A program made the translations under genes and the position numbers. DNA of 64,000 nucleotides from Paenibacillus sp. CF384 (GTDB lineage Bacteria; Bacillota; Bacilli; Paenibacillales; Paenibacillaceae), in assembly GCF_900106745.1 (NCBI RefSeq), contig NZ_FNNV01000012.1, forward strand, positions 124,001 to 188,000. Direction: 5' to 3'. Below the pieces are notes generated by a model. That model worked only from the letters and a program-made list of their open reading frames with translations. It did no database searches and was not told where the DNA came from. Positions 43,423 through 51,256 of this stretch are shown here, piece by piece (position 1 is the first letter of the stretch; each line of letters starts with the position of its first letter).

Positions 43423-44151
43423 TTACGGATATGCATGTGCTTTCTCTTCAATCAGCTCCGATACGGTGACAAACTTAAACCCTCGCCGCGCAAGCTCCGG
43501 AAGGATAATCCGAAGCGCCTTCACCGTATGGATCGAACCCGGGATGTAGTCATGAAGCAGAACAATGTCGCCGTTCCTTGCATTCTTGAGCACCTTGCGC
43601 ACAATATAATTCACGCCCGGACTGCGCCAATCGCTCGTATCCTGATGCCAAGACCAGAGCACTGTCGTGTAGCCGAGCTTGCGTGCAACTTGTATCGTCT
43701 GATCACTATAGAAGCCGCCCGGGGGGCGGAATAAATGCGGCTTCTTACCGGTTAGCGCAACCAGCGAATCTTCCGTCTGCATAATCTCATTCTGAATCGT
43801 CGATAGCGCGGTACCCTTCGTCAGAAAAGCATGGCTATATGTATGATTGGCAACCTCATGACCTTCCGCGACTTCTCGCTTAATTAACTCCGGGAATTCT
43901 TTTACTCGGTAACCCAGTACGAAGAACGTCGCTTTGGCATTGTACTGCTTAAGCAGATCCAGGATGTCATTCGTCATTTCCGGATAGGGACCATCGTCGA
44001 AGGTGAGCGCAATCTTCTTCTGATCGAGCGGCACCTCCCATATGATATCCCCCCGGCTCTCATAGAAATAACGGTCTTTCTTCGGCAGCTGAAACCCGCA
44101 TAACAGGCCCAAGCACAGCAGAACTGCCGAGCAGCGCCATACCACAACCAC
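43423..44151 (-). CDS. Secreted polysaccharide deacetylase (PdaB-like)
   Basis: A 242-residue NodB-domain enzyme with an N-terminal signal/anchor (about residues 5-20). Motifs: ALTFDDGPYPEMTNDIL (metal Asp), HTYSHAF (metal His pair), RPPGGFYSD (catalytic site) and LHDYIPGS. The length and motif spacing fit the peptidoglycan/sporulation deacetylases. GTG at 44151 has AGGAGG 7 nt upstream; a shifted ATG 2 nt earlier is out of frame. Same strand as, but separated by a terminator from, the phosphodiester glycosidase-like gene upstream. Confidence 0.9.
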   Translation of the reverse strand: MVVVWRCSAVLLCLGLLCGFQLPKKDRYFYESRGDIIWEVPLDQKKIALTFDDGPYPEMTNDILDLLKQYNAKATFFVLGYRVKEFPELIKREVAEGHEVANHTYSHAFLTKGTALSTIQNEIMQTEDSLVALTGKKPHLFRPPGGFYSDQTIQVARKLGYTTVLWSWHQDTSDWRSPGVNYIVRKVLKNARNGDIVLLHDYIPGSIHTVKALRIILPELARRGFKFVTVSELIEEKAHAYP

Positions 44152-44240
44152 ATGCGTTCCTCCTGTTCATCCATTCAACACCTTATACTATGTGCGCGCA
44201 AACTGGGATTTATCCTCCAAACAGCGACCGACCCGCATAT

Positions 44241-44286
44241 AAAAAGCCTCCATGTCCACCATACTAAAGTGGACACGAAGGCATTT
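44241..44286 (-). terminator. Terminator of the phosphodiester glycosidase-like gene
   Basis: AAAGCCT.CATGTCCAC pairs with GTGGACA.GAAGGC, with TTTTTAT on the minus strand. Confidence 0.85.
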
Positions 44287-44299
44287 GCTAACAAATAAA

Positions 44300-45424
44300 T
44301 TATGAGGCCTGCTGCTGCGTACGCTTCTTCGTAGAGTCGAAGTTATTCATATCGATGCCTGACCAGATGTTCGGCAAGTCGGCATCCTCGGGATGATCAA
44401 ATACAAGGAAAGCCGTTGGCAAGTAGCGCGCTCCGTACTTACTCGAAGGTTTATTGACTACCTCATCATCCTTCACCATGACCGTGGATGATCCGCCATC
44501 CAAATTCGCAGCCGTTACAGCACCCTTCTCAAGCAAAATCTTCTGCACATCGTACAACGTTGCGCCGACCGAGTAGCCAGGCTGACGTCCGTCAATCACG
44601 ACGAATACGATCGTGCCGTCTTTCAACTGAGCCATGCAAGTACGAGGCGCGATTCCCCAGCCGTCGGCCTCGCTCTTAATAAGGCCTTTGCCGTTTACGA
44701 TAAATTTGGGCTGGAAGGTTACCGCATCCGATACCCCCATAGCCAGCAGCTGCTTAGGCGAATAACGACCTGCCACCATCAAACCGTTGCGGTCGATACC
44801 GACGACATTCACTTTCGCGTTCATGCCATTGCCTTTGTACAGCACTTTTCCGCCTGACATGACGATACCGGCCGGCTTAAACCCATTACCATTCCAGTTC
44901 GGATCATCGAATGCGCCGCCGTTCACGCCGGCAATCGCACCTGTCCGCTTCACCATACTCTCCACTCGTTCGCCTGAACCGACTATGCTGGTCGTGACGA
45001 CACGGATCATTTTCGGATCATGCACATACATGAGATACCCTTTGAACCCTTTACGCGAAATCGGTTCAACCGTCACCGTCCCCTTCGGGTGCGAGGCCAG
45101 ATTGACATTATGATTATCTTTGACGTCCGCCATCGCATCGAACTGCTCGTTATAGGCCGCAACGCGGTTATCGAGCTCTGCTTGTCCGATCAAATATTTC
45201 GCCAAATACCGATGCTTGCTCGTAATCAGCGTATCGGCCATCATGTACCGAATATCGGAGCCGGATGGCGTCAGGTAGAACCATGCGCTGCCAGCCAGCA
45301 CGGCCACAACGAGTAAGGCAGACAGCCGCTTGACCGTTCGCTGCCAACGTTTCTTTGTGCTTTTCACAGGATGGGAAGTTCGCCTTCTGGGCGTCATCGA
45401 TGTCGTTTCTAAGTTGTTGTCCAT
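44300..45424 (-). CDS. Membrane-anchored phosphodiester glycosidase (NAGPA domain) family protein
   Basis: A 374-residue protein with a basic N-terminus, one membrane helix (SALLVVAVLAGSAWFYL), and an extracytoplasmic NAGPA/exopolysaccharide biosynthesis domain: IAGVNGGAFDDPNWNGNG, GWGIAPRTCMAQLKDG, FVVIDGRQPGYSVGATL and the LDGGSSTVMV hallmark. Related to the mammalian uncovering enzyme and Bacillus YngK/SpoIID-adjacent proteins; probably trims or modifies envelope glycans. ATG at 45424 has AAGGGG 9 nt upstream. Confidence 0.88.
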   Translation of the reverse strand: MDNNLETTSMTPRRRTSHPVKSTKKRWQRTVKRLSALLVVAVLAGSAWFYLTPSGSDIRYMMADTLITSKHRYLAKYLIGQAELDNRVAAYNEQFDAMADVKDNHNVNLASHPKGTVTVEPISRKGFKGYLMYVHDPKMIRVVTTSIVGSGERVESMVKRTGAIAGVNGGAFDDPNWNGNGFKPAGIVMSGGKVLYKGNGMNAKVNVVGIDRNGLMVAGRYSPKQLLAMGVSDAVTFQPKFIVNGKGLIKSEADGWGIAPRTCMAQLKDGTIVFVVIDGRQPGYSVGATLYDVQKILLEKGAVTAANLDGGSSTVMVKDDEVVNKPSSKYGARYLPTAFLVFDHPEDADLPNIWSGIDMNNFDSTKKRTQQQAS

Positions 45425-45653
45425 TATGCTGCACCCCTTTGTTGTATGGTCTGTATGTGTAGTCGCGGCTTCCACACCGTGACCTCTTGTTTCGAATCAT
45501 CATCACATCCCAACACTATAGAAGCTAAATCTTAAGAAAAGCTTAAAATCGTCATAAGTTACCATGGCAATAAAAGTGAACCATAGAAGCACGCGAGTTA
45601 TTTTGGCGGAATTGCGCAAGCTATACGGGAATACGTAAAGGAGGTCATTTCAC

Positions 45654-45929
45654 GTGCAGCAAACGCAATCCACTCAGCAGCAGGCAGGCATCATGCCGGT
45701 GCCGCCCAAAGTCATCACGACCAAAGACGCGTCTTATTTGAAAGACCAATTGTCCTGGCTTCTATTGGCCATGAAGAAGTGCAGCCATTTTGCCCGAGAA
45801 TGCTCTGACCCTGAAATCGGCCAAGCCATTCATAAAGCAGGCATGATGCATGAACGCCACTATACCCTTCTGCTCAAGCATCTGCAGAACAACAACACGC
45901 AGGAAATGAAGAACGTTCCTCAACATTAG
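45654..45929 (+). CDS. Small CotF-like spore coat protein
   Basis: A 91-residue helical protein that begins with a Gln-rich tail and carries the CotF/YhcQ-like helix pair (SYLKDQLSWLLLAMKKCSHFARE, then HKAGMMHERHYTLLLKHLQ). Such proteins are layered into the spore coat. GTG at 45654 follows AAAGGAGGT. It lies 18 bp before the second coat gene. Confidence 0.8.
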   Translation: MQQTQSTQQQAGIMPVPPKVITTKDASYLKDQLSWLLLAMKKCSHFARECSDPEIGQAIHKAGMMHERHYTLLLKHLQNNNTQEMKNVPQH

Positions 45930-45947
45930 AAAGGAGGTACACCGATC

Positions 45948-46304
45948 GTGAGCCCGAACAATCAGAATTCGATCCAAAATCCGAAACCGCCTTATGAGTC
46001 GCAGGTAAAAGGCCCCGAGTTAACGGACCGCGACCGCATCAACGATATCCTGGCGACGGAAAAGTATTTGGGTGACAGCTTCAGCATCGCAGCCAATGAA
46101 GCGAGTCATTCCTCCCTCCATCAGGATATTATGACGGTGCTGACGGAGACGCATCAATGCCAGCATGAGATCTTCGAGCTGATGTTCCGCAAGGGACACT
46201 ACAAGCTGGAAGCCGAAGAGCAGACGAAGCTCGACGAAGCCTACCAGCAGTTCAACGGCTATTCCAGTCAGTTCCCATACGGCGCCTCGAATACGTTGCA
46301 ATAA
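45948..46304 (+). CDS. CotF-family spore coat protein
   Basis: A 118-residue protein with the CotF-domain pattern TDRDRINDILATEKYLGDSFSI followed by EASHSSLHQDIMTVLTETHQCQHEIFELMFRKGHYKLE. It has a Pro/Asn-rich N-terminus and is expected in the spore coat; transcription is likely in the mother cell during sporulation. GTG at 45948 follows AAAGGAGGT. Co-transcribed with the 91-residue gene. Confidence 0.87.
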   Translation: MSPNNQNSIQNPKPPYESQVKGPELTDRDRINDILATEKYLGDSFSIAANEASHSSLHQDIMTVLTETHQCQHEIFELMFRKGHYKLEAEEQTKLDEAYQQFNGYSSQFPYGASNTLQ

Positions 46305-46343
46305 GCTAGAAGCTCAGCCGGATGAACTGAATAAGAGCGCACG

Positions 46344-46373
46344 AAAAAAGAGACCTCACACGAGGTCTCTTTC
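46344..46373. terminator. Bidirectional terminator between coat genes and htpG
   Basis: AAAGAGACCTC pairs with GAGGTCTCTTT (loop ACAC), between convergent genes. Confidence 0.9.
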
Positions 46374-46379
46374 TCATAT

Positions 46380-48272
46380 CTATACCATCACTTTGCAAAT
46401 CGCATTCGTAAAAGCAACCGGATCTTGAATCGGCAAGCCTTCGATCAGCAGCGCTTGGTTGTAAAGCAGCTGCGTATACAGGTTCAGCTTCTCCGCATCC
46501 TTGTCAGCCGCTTCCTTCAGCGATTGGAATACCGGATGATTGACGTTGATCTCAAGCACCTTTTCCGCCTGCACGTCTTGGTTGTTCGGCATCGCCTTCA
46601 AGATTTTCTCCATCTCAATGGATACTTCGCCTTCGCTGGAGAGGCATACCGGGTGGCTCTTCAGACGCTTCGACGCTTTAACCTTGATTACTTTGCCGCT
46701 AAGGATCGTTTGCATCTGTTCGAACAGCTCTTTGCTGCCGCTCTCTTCTGCATCCTGCGCATCCTTATCCGCATCCGACTCAATACCGAGATCGCCGCTC
46801 GAGACGGACTTGAACTGCTTCTCTTTGTAGCTCATGATCGACTTGATCGCGAACTCATCGATATCGTCGGTGAAGTAGAGAATTTCATAGCCCTTGTCCG
46901 AAACAACCTCGATTGCCGGGAGTTTCTCGATCCGCTCGATGGAATCACCTGCAGCGTAGTAGATAAACTTCTGGTCTTCAGGCATTCTCGACACGTATTC
47001 GTCCAGCGAAACCAGCTTCTTCTCCTTGGAAGAGTGGAACAGCAGCAGATCCTGCAGCGTGTCCTTGTTCATGCCGTAGTCGCTGTACACACCGAATTTC
47101 AGTTGGCGGCCGAAAGCTTTGTAGAAGGTTTCGTACTTGTCGCGCTCGTCCTTCAGCAGGCTTTGCAGCTGGCTCTTGATCTTGTTCTTGATGTTCTTCG
47201 CGATGAGCGTCAGCTGACGGTCATGCTGCAGCATCTCACGGGAGATGTTCAGCGATAGATCCTCGGAATCGACCATTCCTTTGACGAAGCTGAAGTAGTC
47301 CGGCAGCAGATCCGCGCATTTGTTCATGATCAGAACGCCGTTGGAATAGAGCTCAAGCCCTTTCTCGTATTCCTTCGTGTAATAATCGAACGGCGTGCTC
47401 TCCGGAATGTACAGAATCGCTTGGTACACAACCGCGCCGTCTGCACTGATATGGATATGCTTGAGCGGCTTATCGAAGCCGTAACGCTTCTCATTGTAGA
47501 ACTGCTCGTAATCGGCTGCAGTCAGCTCGCTCTTATTCTTGCGCCAGATCGGCACCATGCTGTTCACGGTTTGCTCTTCCACGTACGATTCCAGCTCAGC
47601 CTCTTCTTCGCCCTCAGTGCCCGCTTTCGGACGCTGACCCTTCACATCCATCTTGATCGGATAACGAATGAAGTCCGAGTATTTCTTGATGACGGAACGC
47701 AGACGGTATTCCTCAAGGAACTCGTCATAGTTGTCGTCTTCCGTGTTCGGCTTAATGTGGAGCACGATCTCCGTGCCGACAGTTGCCTTCTCGCTTGGCA
47801 CGATTGTGTAACCATCCGCGCCTTCGGATTCCCACTTGAACGCTTCGTCGCTGCCAAGCGCACGGCTCGTTACCGTCACGCGGTCCGCCACCATGAACGC
47901 TGCATAGAAGCCAACGCCGAACTGGCCGATAATGTTGTGGCCATCCTTGCTTTCATTATCTTTCTTAAACGCGAGCGAGCCGCTCTTCGCGATGACGCCA
48001 AGATTGTTCTCCAGCTCTTCTTGCGTCATGCCGATACCGGTATCCGTGAGCGTGAGCGTGCGCGCTTCTTTATCTGCCGTCACTTTCACATAATAATCAG
48101 CCTGGTTAAATACCAGGTTATCGTCTGTTAAGGCCTTGTAATAGATCTTATCGATGGCATCACTCGCATTGGAGATCAGCTCCCGCAAGAAAATTTCTCG
48201 CTGCGTGTAGATGGAATTAATCATCATTTCGAGCAGTCGCTTGGACTCTGCCTTAAACTCTTGCTTGATCAT
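46380..48272 (-). CDS. htpG: Molecular chaperone HtpG (Hsp90)
   Basis: ATP-dependent cytoplasmic chaperone of 630 residues, the usual length. N-terminal Bergerat fold: [50 protein letters not shown]; middle domain with the conserved Arg in [11 protein letters not shown]-terminal dimerisation domain. ATG at 48272 has GGGAGGG 9 nt upstream. Just upstream stand a sigma-A promoter and a CIRCE element, so HrcA repression and heat induction are expected. Confidence 0.97.
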   Translation of the reverse strand: MIKQEFKAESKRLLEMMINSIYTQREIFLRELISNASDAIDKIYYKALTDDNLVFNQADYYVKVTADKEARTLTLTDTGIGMTQEELENNLGVIAKSGSLAFKKDNESKDGHNIIGQFGVGFYAAFMVADRVTVTSRALGSDEAFKWESEGADGYTIVPSEKATVGTEIVLHIKPNTEDDNYDEFLEEYRLRSVIKKYSDFIRYPIKMDVKGQRPKAGTEGEEEAELESYVEEQTVNSMVPIWRKNKSELTAADYEQFYNEKRYGFDKPLKHIHISADGAVVYQAILYIPESTPFDYYTKEYEKGLELYSNGVLIMNKCADLLPDYFSFVKGMVDSEDLSLNISREMLQHDRQLTLIAKNIKNKIKSQLQSLLKDERDKYETFYKAFGRQLKFGVYSDYGMNKDTLQDLLLFHSSKEKKLVSLDEYVSRMPEDQKFIYYAAGDSIERIEKLPAIEVVSDKGYEILYFTDDIDEFAIKSIMSYKEKQFKSVSSGDLGIESDADKDAQDAEESGSKELFEQMQTILSGKVIKVKASKRLKSHPVCLSSEGEVSIEMEKILKAMPNNQDVQAEKVLEINVNHPVFQSLKEAADKDAEKLNLYTQLLYNQALLIEGLPIQDPVAFTNAICKVMV

Positions 48273-48310
48273 TAGTCGATACCCTCCCAAAAAATGTCGC
48301 AGTCATGTCG

Positions 48311-48337
48311 TTAGCACTCTAGCTTTCGGAGTGCTAA
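48311..48337 (-). promoter_or_regulatory. CIRCE element (HrcA operator) of htpG
   Basis: TTAGCACTC, 9 nt, GAGTGCTAA: an exact match to the CIRCE consensus. It lies between the htpG -10 box and the start codon. Confidence 0.96.
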
Positions 48338-48348
48338 ACACTCTCTTT

Positions 48349-48377
48349 TTTATAGCATTTTTTTGGGAATGGCACAA
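48349..48377 (-). promoter_or_regulatory. Sigma-A promoter of htpG
   Basis: On the minus strand TTGTGC (48377-48372), 17-nt spacer, TATAAA (48354-48349). CIRCE begins about 11 nt downstream, over the start of transcription. Confidence 0.75.
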
Positions 48378-48391
48378 GTACAATCGAAGTT

Positions 48392-48823
48392 TTAGCCTAC
48401 AGGCTGTCCATTTACAACAAGCTTCGTTTCGATGTTGCCTCGCGTTGCTTTGGAGTACGGACATACGCCTTTCGCCGCTTTGACCAGTTCTTCCGCCGTG
48501 TGCTGCTCCACGCCATCGATGTTCACGTGAAGCTGTACAGCCAGCTCGAATCCGCCTTCCGCATCTTTGCCGATGCTCACGTGCGCAGTTACATCCGTGC
48601 CGGAATGCTGAACCTTCTGCGAGCGAGCCACCAAGTTCAATGCACTGTCAAAGCAAGCCGAGTAGCCTGCTGCGAACAGCTGCTCCGGATTCGTACCTTC
48701 TTCACCGTTACCGCCCAGCGACTTCGGCATACGCAAATCCAGATTAAGCACACCGTCGGAGGAAGTAATCTTGCCATTCCGTCCACCTTCTACTGTTGCG
48801 ATTGCTGTATATAATGTTTCCAT
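48392..48823 (-). CDS. ohr: Organic hydroperoxide reductase, Ohr/OsmC family
   Basis: Thiol peroxidase that reduces organic hydroperoxides. The 143-residue product has the two catalytic cysteines at Cys57 (AAGYSACFDSAL) and Cys121 (KGVCPYSKATRGN), the Ohr spacing, and the N-terminal TLYTAIATVEGGRNG. ATG at 48823 has AGGGAGAG 7 nt upstream; the frame runs up to 48886 without support. A palindromic GCAATT-C-AATTGC upstream looks like an OhrR box. Confidence 0.93.
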   Translation of the reverse strand: METLYTAIATVEGGRNGKITSSDGVLNLDLRMPKSLGGNGEEGTNPEQLFAAGYSACFDSALNLVARSQKVQHSGTDVTAHVSIGKDAEGGFELAVQLHVNIDGVEQHTAEELVKAAKGVCPYSKATRGNIETKLVVNGQPVG

Positions 48824-48846
48824 GTCTAATCTCTCCCTCGTCATTT

Positions 48847-48867
48847 TAATTGCATGCAATTCAATTG
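48847..48867 (-). promoter_or_regulatory. OhrR-type operator upstream of ohr
   Basis: GCAATT, one base, AATTGC at 48855-48867, overlapping AATTGCATGCAATT at 48847-48860. The half-site pattern matches Bacillus OhrR boxes (TACAATT-N-AATTGTA) except at the ends. No ohrR gene is nearby. Confidence 0.6.
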
Positions 48868-48905
48868 CGTAAAACCAATCTAACATTTTTCTCTGAAGTC
48901 GTCAA

Positions 48906-48945
48906 CAAAAAAAAGCGGAGCCGAATAATCGGCCCAGCTTTAGTT
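48906..48945 (-). terminator. Terminator-like hairpin upstream of ohr
   Basis: AAAGC.G.GCCGA pairs with TCGGC.C.GCTTT, followed on the minus strand by eight T. It faces the ohr promoter from outside and may block antisense or read-through transcription. Confidence 0.65.
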
Positions 48946-49014
48946 TGATCCATGAATTGCCGAATAAATAGTTAGAAAGCACTATCCCAACGGTAATGGA
49001 GGTTAAGTTATCAC

Positions 49015-49578
49015 ATGACGAAGGCCGCACAAATGGACAAGCTCCTCGACGCACATCATGCAGGAATCAACAGCTCCGATCTGATCGCAATCATCCGGCG
49101 CATTTTCAACTTCGATCTCGAAACCCTGCAGGTATCGCCTTTGCCGCGAGACGTATTGGATGCGTTCCTCCAGCAGGCCGCTGGTTCAGTGACCGGCACA
49201 GAGGTGCGCAGGATGATCAATGAAACGTTTGCGATTAATCTGGATGCCTTATCCGCACTGGAGCAGGCTCGAATCTCGCTCTATTCCAAAGGGCAGTGGA
49301 TGCTTCAGCATGAACAGGACTTGTTCGTCGTCCACACAGGGACCGATGACGTAGGCGTGAGCATTTACCCCACTGCCTATTACACGGAACACGCCGGCAC
49401 CGCGCAGCTGCCGCAGGAGCTGCTGGATGCCTTGATCAGCTTGGGGTTCGCCTGCGATGCGGAAGCTCGCACTTGTTCGTACACGAGCCCCCACGGCGAA
49501 CCGGTTCCGGACGCCTTCAAGGGTCAAACGATGAAGGCGGTAATGGCAGCCATTCGAACTGTCAGTGGTCACCTGTAA
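49015..49578 (+). CDS. Protein of unknown function
   Basis: A 187-residue soluble, acidic protein without signal or membrane segments. The first 80 residues are helical (LIAIIRRIFNFDLETLQVSP, EVRRMINETFAINLDALSALEQARISLY), and the second half is mixed (YSKGQWMLQHEQDLFVVH, VSIYPTAYYTEHAGTA). I do not recognise it. The ATG at 49015 has GGAGG 12 nt upstream. It converges, 8 bp away, with the TPP enzyme gene. Confidence 0.7.
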   Translation: MTKAAQMDKLLDAHHAGINSSDLIAIIRRIFNFDLETLQVSPLPRDVLDAFLQQAAGSVTGTEVRRMINETFAINLDALSALEQARISLYSKGQWMLQHEQDLFVVHTGTDDVGVSIYPTAYYTEHAGTAQLPQELLDALISLGFACDAEARTCSYTSPHGEPVPDAFKGQTMKAVMAAIRTVSGHL

Positions 49579-49586
49579 CGCCGCTT

Positions 49587-51236
49587 CTACTTGCCGAAGG
49601 AGGAGAGAAACTTAACGCGATCCCCCATCGGGGGGGTGCTATTGTCCTTCAAGGCCACCTCTAGAATCGCCGGTCCTTTCAATGCCGTTAACGGCTCAAT
49701 AAGCTCGGAACGGATATCGTCCATCCCATTAATGCGGTAGCTCGGTATCCCCATCGCAGCAGCCATTCCCGCGATACTGACGGCTTCTTGCTCGAAGGAC
49801 GGATGGGTCCGCTTAAATTGCAGCGAATGTCCGTGATACACCATGCCCAGTCGGGCATTGTTAACCACAATAAACAAGATCGGCAATCCCAATTCCTTGG
49901 CTGTCAGGATTTCCATCCCGTGCATGAAGAAACAGCCGTCTCCTGTAATGCATGCCACCGGACGATCCGGTTCCGCCAATTTGGAGCCGATCGCCGAAGC
50001 AATCCCCGTTCCCATCGCCCCGAAGTGGACATTGATATTATATGTATCCCAATCCCGCACCTTCATATAATGAATGACATAGGACATGAACTCTCCGATA
50101 TCTACCGTGTACCGCATATCCGCAGGGAGGCACTCTTGAATGTTCAGCAGCACATTTCTTGTGTTATAGTCTTCGGCTGCATCATGAAGCGGCCGCGGCC
50201 GCTCTTTAACGACGTCAACTTCCCTCTTCTGGCTCGAAGCCCCAAGCCCTCTAAGCTCTTCGGTCAACATCAGCAAGCTCAAATGGATGTCACCAAGAAT
50301 AGGCAAATCAATCTTATATTTGCGGTTAAATACCGTCTCGTCAAAATCCAGCTGCACCGTATAGCGGCCCTTAGTCAGATTCGCGTTATAATTGTTCGTA
50401 GCCGTCTCGCCTAAGCTGGAGCCCACAATTAACAAGGCGCCGCCGTCATCCTCGGCAATCAGGGCCGAAGCCGCTTCATGGCCGGCAAAGCCAAACACGC
50501 CGACATACAAAGGATGGCTTTCCGGAATATAGCCTTTGGCCTGCGGCGTTGTGACGATCGGCCATGCCAGCAGCTCCGCCAGCTCAATCAAGGAATCCAC
50601 CGAGCCCCTAACCCCTTGTCCGACAAAGATGCAGCCTTTCTGCCTCTTCCGCAGCGCTTTCGCCGCTGTCTCTATCGTAGTAAGCTGAGGAATCATCGGT
50701 TTGCGCGGGAGTAAGGGCGGTAGGATCGGGTTGCCGATATCCGCATGCTGAACGTCTATCGGAATCGCCACGTGAACAGGTCCCGGCACGCCGGAGATGG
50801 CGATTTGGCAGGCTCTGGCTACTTCACGAAGCAGATCCTTCGCTTCCGTGACCAAAACGCTATACTTGGTCACGGGACGAAACACAGGAGCGACATCAAG
50901 CTCCTGAGAGGCATTCAATCCCATTGTGCTGACGGGAACAGCACCGGTTATAAACAACACCGGCAGATGCTCCCGCATCGCATTAGCAGCGCCTGTCACC
51001 AAATTCGTTGCGCCTGGCCCGCTGCAGCCGATAGCTACGCTCAACTGGCCGGTGTATTTGGCGTAGGCCGCAGCCATGTACGAAGCTGCGCCTTCATGCT
51101 TTGTAACAATGGGTTCGATTTCCGGCATGTCATATAACTCGTCGAAGAATGCATTAACGGAGCCTGCCGGAATTCCGAATAGATGCTTCACCCCATTTTC
51201 CCTTAAAAACTCCAATACCGCTCCTGCTGCTCTCAT
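49587..51236 (-). CDS. Thiamine-pyrophosphate enzyme (acetolactate synthase/pyruvate oxidase family)
   Basis: A 549-residue ThDP-dependent enzyme. The catalytic glutamate of the N-terminal domain is Glu48 in VTKHEGAASYMA; the central domain is of the DHS type; the C-terminal ThDP site has TGDGCFFMHGMEIL and VVNNARLGMVYHGH. It acts on pyruvate or another 2-oxo acid, but ALS, pyruvate oxidase and glyoxylate carboligase cannot be separated here. ATG at 51236 has GGGAG 8 nt upstream, after the stop of the GGDEF-EAL gene, so the two are probably co-transcribed. Confidence 0.9.
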   Translation of the reverse strand: MRAAGAVLEFLRENGVKHLFGIPAGSVNAFFDELYDMPEIEPIVTKHEGAASYMAAAYAKYTGQLSVAIGCSGPGATNLVTGAANAMREHLPVLFITGAVPVSTMGLNASQELDVAPVFRPVTKYSVLVTEAKDLLREVARACQIAISGVPGPVHVAIPIDVQHADIGNPILPPLLPRKPMIPQLTTIETAAKALRKRQKGCIFVGQGVRGSVDSLIELAELLAWPIVTTPQAKGYIPESHPLYVGVFGFAGHEAASALIAEDDGGALLIVGSSLGETATNNYNANLTKGRYTVQLDFDETVFNRKYKIDLPILGDIHLSLLMLTEELRGLGASSQKREVDVVKERPRPLHDAAEDYNTRNVLLNIQECLPADMRYTVDIGEFMSYVIHYMKVRDWDTYNINVHFGAMGTGIASAIGSKLAEPDRPVACITGDGCFFMHGMEILTAKELGLPILFIVVNNARLGMVYHGHSLQFKRTHPSFEQEAVSIAGMAAAMGIPSYRINGMDDIRSELIEPLTALKGPAILEVALKDNSTPPMGDRVKFLSSFGK

Positions 51237-51256
51237 GTCTCCAGCTCCCAATCCCA

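Noticed and set aside
45948..46373. Spore-specific promoters for the coat genes
   Set aside because: I could not identify convincing sigma-E or sigma-K boxes before 45654, so none is reported.
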